Shown: positions 43,614-51,973, counted from the first letter of the stretch. The stretch is 64,000 nt of DNA from Sporolactobacillus nakayamae (GCF_900113325.1 NZ_FOOY01000017.1:16648-80647), one strand, 5' to 3'. A program made the numbers and translations. Notes: generated by a model from the letters alone, not told the origin.

Positions 43614-44104
43614 ATCATGAGCATTTCAGACAGCGGACGAATTTCAGTATGAATGATATGATCACCGTCAAACGTACAATGATAATCCACAGGATCCTCC
43701 TTCACGTCTTTAAGCACCGGTCTCATGAAAAAGCGAATGCTGGGTACCGTCCCAAAATTATCTTCAGAGAGAATCCATGCAATATCCTTCAGAGCAAGTA
43801 TTCCTTCACGTGTCGAACGTGGCAAATCCACGAGCGCGTCAGCCGTGATATCCGCTGTATACACGTACATGCCTTGGGCGAGTTCCGCATCCGAATGCCA
43901 GGTGACCGTGCCGCGAAATAACGGGGCGGTCAGCTTAATGCCTGTCTCTTCCCAGACCTCGCGAATGACGCAAGCTTCAGGTGACTCCTCTGATTCCAAC
44001 TTCCCGCCGACACCGTTCCACGCGCCTTTCCAAGGTGCTTTCTGACGATTGATCATCAAAACTTTTTCTCCATATTTTAAGAAAGCCAATGTGTATTTAA
44101 GCAT
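43610..44104 (-). CDS. Nudix hydrolase (8-oxo-dGTP diphosphatase-like)
   Basis: Nucleotide pyrophosphatase of 164 aa. The Nudix box is complete, GGKLESEESPEACVIREVWEETGI, matching Gx5Ex7REUxEExGU. The N-terminus (KYTLAFLKYGEKVLMINRQK) resembles the MutT/YtkD cluster that cleans oxidised nucleotides. Start at 44104 with a GGGAGAGG site. Convergent with the small membrane protein. Substrate is inferred. Confidence 0.9.
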   Translation of the reverse strand: MLKYTLAFLKYGEKVLMINRQKAPWKGAWNGVGGKLESEESPEACVIREVWEETGIKLTAPLFRGTVTWHSDAELAQGMYVYTADITADALVDLPRSTREGILALKDIAWILSEDNFGTVPSIRFFMRPVLKDVKEDPVDYHCTFDGDHIIHTEIRPLSEMLMI

Positions 44105-44189
44105 TTTATTTGCCCTCTCCCTTCAAAGCTTTTGGAAAAGCCATTCCACGCAATCATTATAACAAAGTTGTGATTTACTGATGTACCAA

Positions 44190-44247
44190 ATTTTTCTTGT
44201 TAGAAAATTTGTCCTCGCCAAGCCATTAGCAAAGCCTTAGCTATACG
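44190..44247 (+). repeat. Short diverged interspersed repeat, copy 1
   Basis: TTAGAAAATTTG, TCGCCAAGC and GCAAAGCCTTAG recur in the same order, on the opposite strand, at 47763-47820. The two copies match at 20 of 24 positions in the left block and 14 of 19 in the right block, with a 6-nt length difference between. No ORF. Confidence 0.55.
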
Positions 44248-44305
44248 TACATTCGTTTCCATAGATTTTTTTCTTTCTTACCCGCGAAAAAAATAGAATC
44301 ACATA

Positions 44306-44353
44306 TTGACAGAACATTTGTTTGTGTTTATAATATTATCAGAACATTCGTTC
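44306..44353 (+). promoter_or_regulatory. Consensus promoter with two LexA/DinR boxes
   Basis: TTGACA (44306-44311) and TATAAT (44329-44334) have an exact 17-bp spacer. GAACATTTGTTT (44312-44323) fills the spacer and the perfect box GAACATTCGTTC (44342-44353) lies just after the -10; their centres are 30 bp apart, about three helical turns, on one face. Strong SOS repression of the gene at 44380 is predicted. Confidence 0.8.
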
Positions 44354-44379
44354 AAAAAAATCAAAGAGGTGATTGGTGT

Positions 44380-44655
44380 ATGACAGATTCAAATTCAGAA
44401 GTGACCTTCAACATTGTCGAGCATTTTGGTGTCATCGCAACGGAAAACAGCGGTTGGACAAAAGAGTTGAACCTCGTCAGTTGGAATGCCCGAGAAGCGA
44501 AATATGATATTCGGAGCTGGGCACCCGATAAGAAAAAGATGGGTCGCGGCGTCACGTTAACCGGTGTTGAGTGCGACACACTAAAAAGCTTACTGAACGT
44601 CCGTCTTTCTCCCTCTGCTAATGTCCAAGATCCAAGTCCTTCCTCTCAATCGTAA
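44380..44655 (+). CDS. PC4/YdbC-family ssDNA-binding protein
   Basis: A protein of 91 aa whose residues 5-75 follow the bacterial YdbC/PC4 family (ITENSGWTKELNLVSWN-like strand pairs, KYDIRSWAPDKKKMGRGVTLT), a fold that binds single-stranded DNA. The C-terminal 15 residues are Ser/Pro-rich. AGAGGTGATTGGTGT precedes the ATG. Two LexA boxes embed its promoter, so it is likely made during DNA damage. It stands alone; the 281 bp after it contain only the menA promoter. Confidence 0.88.
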   Translation: MTDSNSEVTFNIVEHFGVIATENSGWTKELNLVSWNAREAKYDIRSWAPDKKKMGRGVTLTGVECDTLKSLLNVRLSPSANVQDPSPSSQS

Positions 44656-44797
44656 ATCATCATGCGTACCTTAACTTCTTAAACATCCATTCAATTCAAC
44701 AGATTGTTTCTTCACAATCCCCTACCGCTCAAATTCATATTTATCGTTAACTCATTATTTAATTTCATAATTTGAACCATTTACCAAGTGCATCATG

Positions 44798-44826
44798 TTG
44801 ACACATATCGCTATATTCCATAAACT
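44798..44826 (+). promoter_or_regulatory. Probable menA promoter
   Basis: TTGACA (44798-44803) and TAAACT (44821-44826) with a 17-bp spacer, about 110 bp before the start codon. The rest of 44656-44936 shows nothing else. Confidence 0.55.
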
Positions 44827-44936
44827 GAAAAAGAAAATAGTGTCGAATTGGTGACAATTATAATTTTTTCTTCAAATCTATGAAACTTTGAATTGGGTTT
44901 AGAATCACAGCATAATTTGTAGTGGGAGCGATCGTT

Positions 44937-45851
44937 ATGGGGGAATTAACACCCGAAAAAAATATTGGTTTCAAAAAATGGTGGGTCATGCTTCGACCAC
45001 ACACATTATCCGCATCATTTGTCCCGGTCGCGCTTGGAACTGCACTCGTTCTGCCGATAAGAAATCCGGATCTGGCGTTATTTCTTGCAATGATGGCCGC
45101 ATCAATGCTGATTCAGATCGCAACGAATTTATTCAATGAGTATTTCGATTTCAAGCGTGGCCTCGATAATGCGCAATCCGTTGGGATCGGTGGAAGCATT
45201 GTTAGAGATGGCTTCCATCCGAAAACAATCCTTCGACTTGCACTAATACTCTGCCTTGTCGCTATGCTTATTGGTGTGTTCATCTGCGCAAACAGCAGTT
45301 GGTGGATCGCGCTCGCAGGTTCCATTTGTATTCTCACGGGTTATCTCTACTCCGGCGGCCCGCTTCCGATCGCCTATACACCTTTTGGTGAATTAGTTTC
45401 CGGTTTGTTCATGGGCGTGTTCATCATCTGGATCTCATTCTTTATCCAGACCGGAACGCTGACAGTGAACTGTATCCTGATTTCCATACCAATTGGCATT
45501 CTTGTCGGCGGTATCAATATGGCTAATAATATCCGTGATCTCTCGGGTGACAAGAAAAAGGGCAGACGAACCTTGCCCATCCTGCTTGGACGTCCAAGGG
45601 CAATTATCGTACTTGCCGGTCTATTTACTTTTTCCTATATCTGGGTTATCGGCTTGATGATTCTTAGTGTGGAGTCCGCATGGCTGATCATCGTATTCGC
45701 TAGTCTTCCAAAGGCAATTCAAGCAACGAAATTATTTCGCAAGAAAACAAAGGCAATTCAGATGATGCCTGCGATGAAAGCCACGGCACAGATGCAGACT
45801 TTATTCGGTATTCTCCTTTCTCTCGGGATCGTTCTCGATTATTTTATCTAA
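44937..45851 (+). CDS. menA: UbiA-family prenyltransferase, MenA-like
   Basis: Integral membrane enzyme attaching a polyprenyl chain to 1,4-dihydroxy-2-naphthoate in menaquinone synthesis. It has 304 aa and eight or nine transmembrane helices. The two Asp-rich motifs are present: NLFNEYFDFKRGLD and NNIRDLSGDKKKGRRTL, the latter being MenA-specific. The start at 44937 is preferred because GTGGGAG lies 8 nt before; a GTG 15 nt earlier lacks a site. No other men genes are nearby. Confidence 0.88.
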   Translation: MGELTPEKNIGFKKWWVMLRPHTLSASFVPVALGTALVLPIRNPDLALFLAMMAASMLIQIATNLFNEYFDFKRGLDNAQSVGIGGSIVRDGFHPKTILRLALILCLVAMLIGVFICANSSWWIALAGSICILTGYLYSGGPLPIAYTPFGELVSGLFMGVFIIWISFFIQTGTLTVNCILISIPIGILVGGINMANNIRDLSGDKKKGRRTLPILLGRPRAIIVLAGLFTFSYIWVIGLMILSVESAWLIIVFASLPKAIQATKLFRKKTKAIQMMPAMKATAQMQTLFGILLSLGIVLDYFI

Positions 45852-45935
45852 CCATCGAAACACATGTCATCGAAAAAGAAAATGTTGTTGCGCTGTTTGA
45901 ATTGCTGTATACTGAATATGTAAATTAAATATGAT

Positions 45936-46058
45936 GTTCCTTCAGGGCAGGGTGTAATTCCCGACCGGCGGTATTGGCTAGTAGCCAGAGTCCGCAAGCC
46001 GCAAGGCAGATCCGGTGAGAAACCGGGACCGACAGTAGAGTCTGGATGAAAGAAGGAT
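45936..46058 (+). ncRNA. FMN riboswitch (RFN element)
   Basis: All conserved blocks are present: AGGGCAGGGTG, CCGACCGGCGGTA, AGCCAGAGTCCGC, GATCCGGTGAGA, ACCGGGACCGACAGTA and GTCTGGATGAAAGAAGG. The P1 stem closes CCTTC (45939-45943) with GAAGG (46052-46056). A terminator follows, so FMN should cause premature termination before ribU. Confidence 0.97.
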
Positions 46059-46124
46059 GATGTGACAGCGTTTTTTGTATTCCGCGCATTTTTTTCGTTG
46101 CGCTTTCAGAGCGCCGATTTTCTT

Positions 46125-46156
46125 GAGCCCAAAGGAACCTTCCTTTGGGCTCTTTT
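46125..46156 (+). terminator. Riboswitch-controlled terminator
   Basis: GAGCCCAAAGGAA pairs with TTCCTTTGGGCTC and is followed by TTTT, about 65 nt after the RFN element and 115 nt before ribU. Confidence 0.92.
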
Positions 46157-46270
46157 AATTCGAATCGACCATTAAACATCCTGAAGAGATGTCCGGATTT
46201 TCCACTAGCCCAGGCTAGAGTCAGAAACGCTGCGCATGATCCCCAATACTATATTTACGGGGGTAATTGT

Positions 46271-46873
46271 ATGAACACTTCATTAAAGAAATTGGTACTT
46301 ATTTCACTGCTCTCCACACTTGGATTTTTGATTATGTTAATCGCTTTTCCAATCCCGCTGTTCCCTGTATTTTTAACAATGGATTTTAGTGATCTGCCTG
46401 CTTTGATTGGCGCACTTATCCTCGGGCCAGGAGCCGGAATCGCCATTGAAGCAATTAAAAATATTCTGCATGTGCTGCTTACCGGTTCGCTTACTGTTGT
46501 TCCTGTTGGCGAATTCGCAAACTTTGCGGCCGGTTCAATTTTCATTTTGGTTACGTGTGCTTTCTATCGCCGTAAATCAACCGCACGCTCACTGTTATTC
46601 GGTATGTTGTCCGCCACATTAATTATGACCGTAATCATGTCCGTTCTTAACTATTACTTAATTTTTCCAGGATACGCACTTTTCCTCGGTTTTAGCATCG
46701 ATGCGACAGTCGGGATGGCACAAGCGGCGAACCGAAGTATTCACAGCCTACTCACTTTGATCGTTTATGGAGTCATGCCCTTTAACTTGCTTAAAGGCGT
46801 TGTGCTTACTTTGATTATGATTCCGGTGAGCGCGCGTTTGAAAAAGTTTATCCAGAAACGTGTTGCTGCCTGA
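46271..46873 (+). CDS. ribU: Riboflavin ECF transporter substrate-binding subunit RibU
   Basis: S-component of an energy-coupling-factor transporter, 200 aa, six transmembrane helices. The N-terminal part (KKLVLISLLSTLGFLIMLIAFP) and MDFSDLPALIGALILGPGAG are RibU-specific and bind riboflavin. The shared EcfAAT module is not in the window. GGGGG before AATTGT and ATG 46271 sets the start; the longer upstream frame runs through the terminator. Control by the FMN riboswitch confirms the vitamin assignment. Confidence 0.96.
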   Translation: MNTSLKKLVLISLLSTLGFLIMLIAFPIPLFPVFLTMDFSDLPALIGALILGPGAGIAIEAIKNILHVLLTGSLTVVPVGEFANFAAGSIFILVTCAFYRRKSTARSLLFGMLSATLIMTVIMSVLNYYLIFPGYALFLGFSIDATVGMAQAANRSIHSLLTLIVYGVMPFNLLKGVVLTLIMIPVSARLKKFIQKRVAA

Positions 46874-46895
46874 ATTCAAATAATAGCACGATTAA

Positions 46896-46932
46896 AACAC
46901 CCGCGGAAACAATATCCGCGGGTGTTTTTTTC
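46896..46932. terminator. ribU terminator
   Basis: AACACCCGCGGA pairs with TCCGCGGGTGTT, followed by a seven-T run. It also lies after the stop of the convergent YjcZ-type gene. Confidence 0.93.
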
Positions 46933-46958
46933 AATAGTCCGTAGTGTACGACCCAGCC

Positions 46959-47054
46959 TTAATATACGTAAGCTGTACCCACAATAATCAACAAAATAAA
47001 CAGAACAACGATTAAAGCAAAGCTGCCGCTGTATCCGCCGCTTGGAGCACCCAT
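46959..47054 (-). CDS. YjcZ-family tiny sporulation protein
   Basis: A 31-codon gene encoding MGAPSGGYSGSFALIVVLF... then a hydrophobic helix ending AYVYstop. Gly/Ser-rich start plus a single C-terminal membrane helix is the YjcZ/YjcZ-like pattern found in spore formers, usually expressed in the mother cell or spore. AGAGGCGAG lies upstream. Its presence supports an endospore-forming host. Molecular role unknown. Confidence 0.8.
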   Translation of the reverse strand: MGAPSGGYSGSFALIVVLFILLIIVGTAYVY

Positions 47055-47152
47055 ATCGCCACTCGCCTCTCATTCGTTATTTATTGAGCATGTGTCCTTA
47101 CCCAACACTTCATTTTATGCAAACGACTCATTTTGGTGTGGACACTGGGCGA

Positions 47153-47665
47153 TTATTCCCATGGCTTCTTCAGCGTCAGGTTTTTCGTAAATTTTTTTGT
47201 TTCCTGTCTTCGTGCTCTACGGCTCAAATAACGCTTTTCTGCACTTCCAAATAAAAGCTGTTCTTCCTCACTCTCAGGACTCACTTTCGGTACCGGCACA
47301 GGCCTGCCGTTATCACCGATCGCGACGAACGTTAGAAAACAAGTCGTACACAATTGACGCGCTCCTGTTCTTAAATTTTCATCGATGATCTTGACGAATA
47401 CCTCCATAGATGTGTTGTGGCTCCATGTAACAAAAGCCTCCAAGCACACTGAAGAACCGGCATATATCGGCTGCAAAAAATCCACCGAATCAATTGAGGC
47501 TGTAACTACTAAACTTCTCGAATGACGGGTCGCAGCAATAGCTGCGATATTGTCGACGTACATCATCAATTTACCACCAAAAAAGGTTCCATGATTATTT
47601 GTGTCATTGGGCAATACATGAACTGAAGTTACAGATAGTGATTCTCTTGCCTTCTTTGATTCCAT
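47153..47665 (-). CDS. Acyl-CoA thioesterase, hotdog fold (YkhA-like)
   Basis: Hydrolyses acyl-CoA thioesters. 170 aa with one hotdog domain (residues 10-135): the HVLPNDTNNHGTFFGGKLMMYVDNIAAIAA segment holds the catalytic Asn/Asp region typical of the YciA/YkhA/BACH family, and VTASIDSVDFLQPIYAGS follows. The basic C-terminus (RRARRQETKKF) is variable. GGGGGAG precedes ATG 47665. Transcribed alone. Chain-length preference unknown. Confidence 0.92.
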   Translation of the reverse strand: MESKKARESLSVTSVHVLPNDTNNHGTFFGGKLMMYVDNIAAIAATRHSRSLVVTASIDSVDFLQPIYAGSSVCLEAFVTWSHNTSMEVFVKIIDENLRTGARQLCTTCFLTFVAIGDNGRPVPVPKVSPESEEEQLLFGSAEKRYLSRRARRQETKKFTKNLTLKKPWE

Positions 47666-47762
47666 AGTTCTCCCCCATTTTCATTGACCTTCACACAAAA
47701 TACGCTCTACTTTAGCGAGCAATTCCACTGAAATAAAGTATATGAATAATTAAGCACTACAT

Positions 47763-47820
47763 CGTGCAACTAAGTCTTCGCCCTCGCCAGAAGCTTGGCG
47801 AAACCAAGTTTTCTAATTTT
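47763..47820 (-). repeat. Short diverged interspersed repeat, copy 2
   Basis: On the minus strand TTAGAAAACTTGG, TCGCCAAGC and GCGAAGACTTAG match the copy at 44190-44247. This copy folds as CTTGG/CCAAG with a TTTCG loop. It lies in a 476-bp gene-free stretch (47666-48141) that otherwise holds only the WalR-type site. Confidence 0.55.
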
Positions 47821-48022
47821 TTCTTCGCTTTTACCGTTCATGAATAGTATAGATGAACAGAGTCTTTGTCGCAAAATCTGTGAAATTTAAATGTCCCAAA
47901 CAAGTTCCCCCATATCCCGTCATTTTTAATGGGACATATTCCCTGATTTACCGTAACAGCCATAAAAAATTCCGAGTATTTTAGCGAAAAAGGTATTGAC
48001 AAAATGAATAATCTTGATCTCG

Positions 48023-48039
48023 TGTTACATAACTGTAAT
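48023..48039 (+). promoter_or_regulatory. WalR (YycF)-type binding site
   Basis: TGTTAC-N5-TGTAAT fits the direct-repeat consensus TGTWAH-N5-TGTWAH exactly, 103 bp before the 3D-domain gene. B. subtilis yocH, a homologous wall-hydrolase-type gene, is a WalRK target. Confidence 0.65.
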
Positions 48040-48141
48040 ATTGTTAAAACATGCCTGATATATTCAACGCTTAGAATAGCCCTTGGATGTTAGCCACGGA
48101 TCATACACGCGGCTGTATCACCTAAGGAGGTTTTTTACTTA

Positions 48142-49101
48142 ATGAATATCATTAAAAGACTGACTGCAATGACGAGTTTAACCGTGTGTCTGGGTGTGCT
48201 GTCACCAACGACCATTGTTTTCGCCAAAACGAACAGTACAAATGATAGTCACATCATGAAAAGTAAGGATCCTGAACAAACAACTCATGCAATTGGGTTT
48301 GCAGCGAACACTCCGGCAAGTCAACCAGACAACCAGGAGGTCAACATAATTTTCGGAAACAGTTTGCTTCAGCAAGGTGATTCTGGCGAAGCAGTTGTGA
48401 GGCTCCAGAATGAGCTGAAACAACTTGGCTATTATGGCGGAGATGTTGACGGCGTCATCGGTGATCAGACGATAGATGCAATTGACACCTATCAATCGGA
48501 TCATAAAAGCGCAGATGACGGCATCGTCGGCTCGGACACAAAAACCGTGCTCTACACGGTTTACCGGCATACCGATGAAGCAAAAGAAAATCAAGAACGA
48601 CTTGTTGAAATTAAAGTTCAGGAAAAGAAAGAAGCGAAAGAGCGCGCGCGTAAAGCTGCGGAAGATAAAGCTAAGAAAATTGCAGAAGAAGCTGCACGTA
48701 AAGCTGCAAAGGCTGCAGCAGAAAAAGCGGCTGAACGCGCCAAAGCGGATGCGGCGAAAAAACCGCAGGTCAGCAAAACTGCTTACAAACCTGCGAACAC
48801 GCAACCGGCTCCCAATACTCAATCAGGTCAATCGATTACGGTCGAAGCAACCAGTTATTCACTTGGCGGTCGAACAGCCACAGGAATTGATTTCAGCAGT
48901 AACCCGAATGCCCGAGTGATTGCTGTTGATCCCCGTGTTATTCCTCTTGGGGCGCGCGTCATGATTCCTGGTTATGGCGTCTATATTGCCGGTGACACAG
49001 GCGGAGCAATCAAGGGAAATCGTATTGATGTCCATTTTGCTTCTCGTGACCAGGCATTAAATTTTGGACGCAGAACGATGACAATTACCGTCCTTCAGTA
49101 A
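48142..49101 (+). CDS. Secreted cell-wall protein with peptidoglycan-binding and 3D domains
   Basis: A protein of 319 aa. Signal peptide 1-29; PG_binding_1 domain about residues 73-135 (LQQGDSGEAVVRLQNELKQLGYY); an Ala/Lys/Glu-rich coiled-coil (about 140-215); a Pro/Gln-rich linker; and a C-terminal 3D domain about 232-318 with the three catalytic-type Asp motifs VIAVDPRVIPLG, AGDTGGAIKG and RIDVHF. The 3D fold is related to MltA lytic transglycosylases. It resembles B. subtilis YocH/YorM in role. AAGGAGG lies upstream. Confidence 0.92.
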   Translation: MNIIKRLTAMTSLTVCLGVLSPTTIVFAKTNSTNDSHIMKSKDPEQTTHAIGFAANTPASQPDNQEVNIIFGNSLLQQGDSGEAVVRLQNELKQLGYYGGDVDGVIGDQTIDAIDTYQSDHKSADDGIVGSDTKTVLYTVYRHTDEAKENQERLVEIKVQEKKEAKERARKAAEDKAKKIAEEAARKAAKAAAEKAAERAKADAAKKPQVSKTAYKPANTQPAPNTQSGQSITVEATSYSLGGRTATGIDFSSNPNARVIAVDPRVIPLGARVMIPGYGVYIAGDTGGAIKGNRIDVHFASRDQALNFGRRTMTITVLQ

Positions 49102-49108
49102 GTGAATC

Positions 49109-49150
49109 AACCAGACTCTCCCGAAACTAACGTGGTGAGCCTGGTTTTTT
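49109..49150 (+). terminator. Terminator of the 3D-domain gene
   Basis: AACCAG-CTC pairs with GAG-CTGGTT, followed by TTTTTT. Confidence 0.82.
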
Positions 49151-49162
49151 ACTATTTATGCG

Positions 49163-49263
49163 ATGAAGAGAAGCAGGGCATGCCCATCCTCACTTCCGCA
49201 GAACGCGACGGCTTCAACGTTGCTCATAGGGAGTGAGCGTCGTTAGTCGAAGCTCCTTTATTT
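49163..49263 (+). repeat. Three-hairpin interspersed repeat, copy B
   Basis: Matches 2029-2134 in order and orientation. Hairpins: GGGC/GCCC (49176-49185), CGC/GCG with loop AGAAC (49197-49207), and GCTCA/TGAGC (49222-49226 with 49234-49238, plus a T-G wobble) with loop AGGGA. It sits between the 3D gene terminator and the ddl terminator. No ORF. Confidence 0.75.
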
Positions 49264-49297
49264 TTCCGGACCGCTTAAACTCGTTTACCCGTGTAAG

Positions 49298-49345
49298 AAA
49301 AAGGAACACACCGATGATCCTATGTCATCAGTGTGTTCCCTTTTT
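49298..49345 (-). terminator. ddl terminator
   Basis: GGAACACAC(C/T)GATGA pairs across 49301-49340 and is flanked by A-rich sequence before and T-run after; it ends ddl on the minus strand. Confidence 0.85.
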
Positions 49346-49357
49346 GGTTACATTTTC

Positions 49358-50458
49358 TTAATTATCAATCCGGTAATGAATTTGCTGCTTTTCACGATGC
49401 TTTTCCAACCCAAGATCAACAAGCTTCTCAATCAATTGCTGATAAGGAAGCCCTGTGTGCTGCCAAAGCAGCGGGAACATGCTGAATTGTGTAAATCCCG
49501 GCATCGTGTTCACTTCATTAACAATAATTTTCTGATCCTTTTCTCGGATAAATACATCAACACGCGCAAGTCCGGAAAGGTTTAACGCGACAAAAGCACG
49601 TTTCGCCGTTTCCTCTAGCTCCGCCTTCACCTTGTCTGTCAGATCAGCAGGAATGACTAAGGTACTGTTGCCTTCCTGATATTTAGACTGGTAATCATAG
49701 AACGCTGCGTTTTTTGTAATGATCTCACCTGGAACAGATACAGACAGCTCATGATTGCCGATTACGCCGATCTCCACTTCACGTCCGCTTATTCCTTCTT
49801 CAATGATCACCTTTGTATCAAAAAGGAACGCTTCAGTTATCGCAGCGGAGAGTTCAGGCTCACTCAGACATTTGCTGATGCCGACACTGGATCCACCATT
49901 TGCCGGTTTAATGAAACATGGATAACCAATTGAATTTTTCACCTTAAGGATAATCTTTGGTGCGTCGTTTTCCCATTCAAAACGTGAAACGGACACATAA
50001 TTTGGCCCGGGAATATCATACGCCGCAAAGACATCCTTCATCAATACCTTATCCATCCCCACGCTTGAACCTGCGACACCGGAACCGACATACGCAATAT
50101 TGAGCAATTCAAACAATCCTTGAACTGTCCCATCCTCTCCATTTGGTCCATGGAGCAGCGGGAAAACGATGTCCGGCCGTGTACGCGCGTTTGCCGGAGC
50201 AGATGGTGCAAGCCAGTGCGTCACAGCAGACTCAGCCACAGCATTTTCCTGAAGCAGCAGCTGATCCTTGTGTGCCAATTTTCCTTTAATTTCATCACCA
50301 GCGATCCATCGCCCATCCTGCTGAATGTAGACGGGAAGTACTCGATATTTGTCTAAATCAATCGCGTTAATTACGGAAAAAGCCGTAAGCAACGAGATCT
50401 CATATTCCGTAGATTTTCCGCCATATAAAACCGCGACTGTCTTCTTCTCATTTGCCAT
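49358..50458 (-). CDS. ddl: D-alanine--D-alanine ligase
   Basis: ATP-grasp enzyme of 366 aa forming the D-Ala-D-Ala dipeptide of peptidoglycan. Motifs: YGGKSTEYEIS at the N-terminus, HGPNGEDGTVQGLFEL, the ATP loop FIKPANGGSSVGISK, GREVEIGV and the metal site VNEVNTMPGFT. The omega-loop segment AAFYDYQSKY has the Tyr characteristic of Ala-specific (vancomycin-sensitive) ligases rather than D-lactate ligases. GAGGCATTTAT precedes the ATG. Monocistronic. Interesting given that lactate-producing relatives may carry D-Lac types. Confidence 0.96.
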   Translation of the reverse strand: MANEKKTVAVLYGGKSTEYEISLLTAFSVINAIDLDKYRVLPVYIQQDGRWIAGDEIKGKLAHKDQLLLQENAVAESAVTHWLAPSAPANARTRPDIVFPLLHGPNGEDGTVQGLFELLNIAYVGSGVAGSSVGMDKVLMKDVFAAYDIPGPNYVSVSRFEWENDAPKIILKVKNSIGYPCFIKPANGGSSVGISKCLSEPELSAAITEAFLFDTKVIIEEGISGREVEIGVIGNHELSVSVPGEIITKNAAFYDYQSKYQEGNSTLVIPADLTDKVKAELEETAKRAFVALNLSGLARVDVFIREKDQKIIVNEVNTMPGFTQFSMFPLLWQHTGLPYQQLIEKLVDLGLEKHREKQQIHYRIDN

Positions 50459-50604
50459 ATAAATGCCTCAATTCTTTAACTGTAATGAGAAAACCCATTC
50501 TATTCATATAATGCTTTCAACATCTATTTAGTTTAGCATAATCCAGTCGGAAGAGAAGTGACTTCTTGAAAAAATACGATTTTTGTTACACGATACAAAC
50601 AACA

Positions 50605-51870
50605 CTACTTATTGGTCTTCACATGCTCTAAATAATTTATTCGCTCAAGCATGGTTGGGTGATCGTACTGAATCCATTTAACAAGCGCTGGAGGATTCAT
50701 TTCGCTGAGGCTGGATGCGGACAGTTTCTGAAATGAGGAAATGGCCGCCTTTTTGTCTTGTGTCATTTCAATCGCGTATTGATCCGCCTGCTGCTCGAAT
50801 TCACGAGAAACCATATTTTGAACAGGTTCTCCCGCAAAGGATAGGAGTGATAAAATCAGCAGCAGCATCGGCAGCGCGGTTAGATCTCCCGGATGGGACA
50901 TATTCAACTTTGCTCCCCATCGCACGCTTGCCCACAGATGGATTTTCGCCGCAATCCATAGAGTGAGCAGCAGTCCAAGTAGTGCCGCAGCCGTGCCCCA
51001 AATAATGTGATGCATGACGTAGTGACCCATTTCATGTGCCATAACAAATAGAACCTCTTTGTGACTAAGTCGATGCACCGTCGTATCCCAAAGCACAATG
51101 CGTAAGTGAGACCCCATGCCGTTAACATACGCATTCATCGCATTCGTCTCGCTCGACATGTCCACTTCATAGACATTATGAGCCGGAATGCCCGCTTTTT
51201 CTGCCATCTGAAGAATCTCCGCCTTCAATTCACCATCCTGAAGGCTTTGGAAATGGTTGTATAACGGATCAATGACTACTGGCTGCAGGTACATCATAAA
51301 GAAAACAAACGGGATTGATAACAGCCACGCGGGAAACCACCAGCGCTTCGGATACCTTCGGATCAAGAAAACGACAGCAGTCATCATAATAAAGCCGATT
51401 AACGTGCTGATCGCCGTGCTGATTCCTTGGTCTTTCAGCCAGTCCTGAATTGGCTGAACAGAGATCCCGTAGTGAACCGACAGTTGGTACGAAGCAAATT
51501 CAACAGGCAGAAACACCAACGCGGAAATCAAAGCCAGGCTGACATAGCAAAGAAACATCTGCACAATGAATAAAGAAGAGATGCGCACGGAACATTTTTT
51601 TAACCAAAGCGACAGACCACCGATGAGTACAAAAAGATACACGCCCCATTCCAGCGGGATTGTCGCAAATGAGAGAAAATGCCGCCATGCATTGAGCACG
51701 CCGCTTTCCGCCAATTGATGTTTGTTCATGAATAGTGAAGGATCAGCCGCTGTCCCTTTCATGTCTGCAGGAATCACAGATTTTGACCAAACAAAAAAAT
51801 AAGCAGCCATCGTGAGAAGATAGATGGTATATAAAGCGATAAACCACCACATCACTTTTTTTCTCTTCAA
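50605..51870 (-). CDS. M48 family (Ste24-like) membrane metalloprotease
   Basis: Zinc endopeptidase in the membrane, 421 aa with about six transmembrane segments. The metal site HEMGH is in VLFVMAHEMGHYVMHH and the third ligand Glu in SREFEQQADQYAIEM. The N-terminal CAAX-protease region and the DPLYNHFQSL block mark the Ste24/CAAX prenyl protease 1 branch. Start TTG 51870 after GGAGG. Bacterial members help membrane quality control; prenyl processing is not expected. Monocistronic. Confidence 0.92.
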   Translation of the reverse strand: MKRKKVMWWFIALYTIYLLTMAAYFFVWSKSVIPADMKGTAADPSLFMNKHQLAESGVLNAWRHFLSFATIPLEWGVYLFVLIGGLSLWLKKCSVRISSLFIVQMFLCYVSLALISALVFLPVEFASYQLSVHYGISVQPIQDWLKDQGISTAISTLIGFIMMTAVVFLIRRYPKRWWFPAWLLSIPFVFFMMYLQPVVIDPLYNHFQSLQDGELKAEILQMAEKAGIPAHNVYEVDMSSETNAMNAYVNGMGSHLRIVLWDTTVHRLSHKEVLFVMAHEMGHYVMHHIIWGTAAALLGLLLTLWIAAKIHLWASVRWGAKLNMSHPGDLTALPMLLLILSLLSFAGEPVQNMVSREFEQQADQYAIEMTQDKKAAISSFQKLSASSLSEMNPPALVKWIQYDHPTMLERINYLEHVKTNK

Positions 51871-51973
51871 GAAGGACCCTCCTCCCTCATATCAGCAAAG
51901 ATTGTCCGTCTTTAATCATACGAGGACGGGCTATTATTAAGTTAGTCCGCATACTCCCAATTTAGAACCTACG

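Noticed and set aside
48040..48141. c-di-AMP (ydaO) riboswitch before the 3D-domain wall protein
   Set aside because: The leader is too short and the conserved ydaO blocks are missing; a small AGCC/GGCT hairpin is all that shows.
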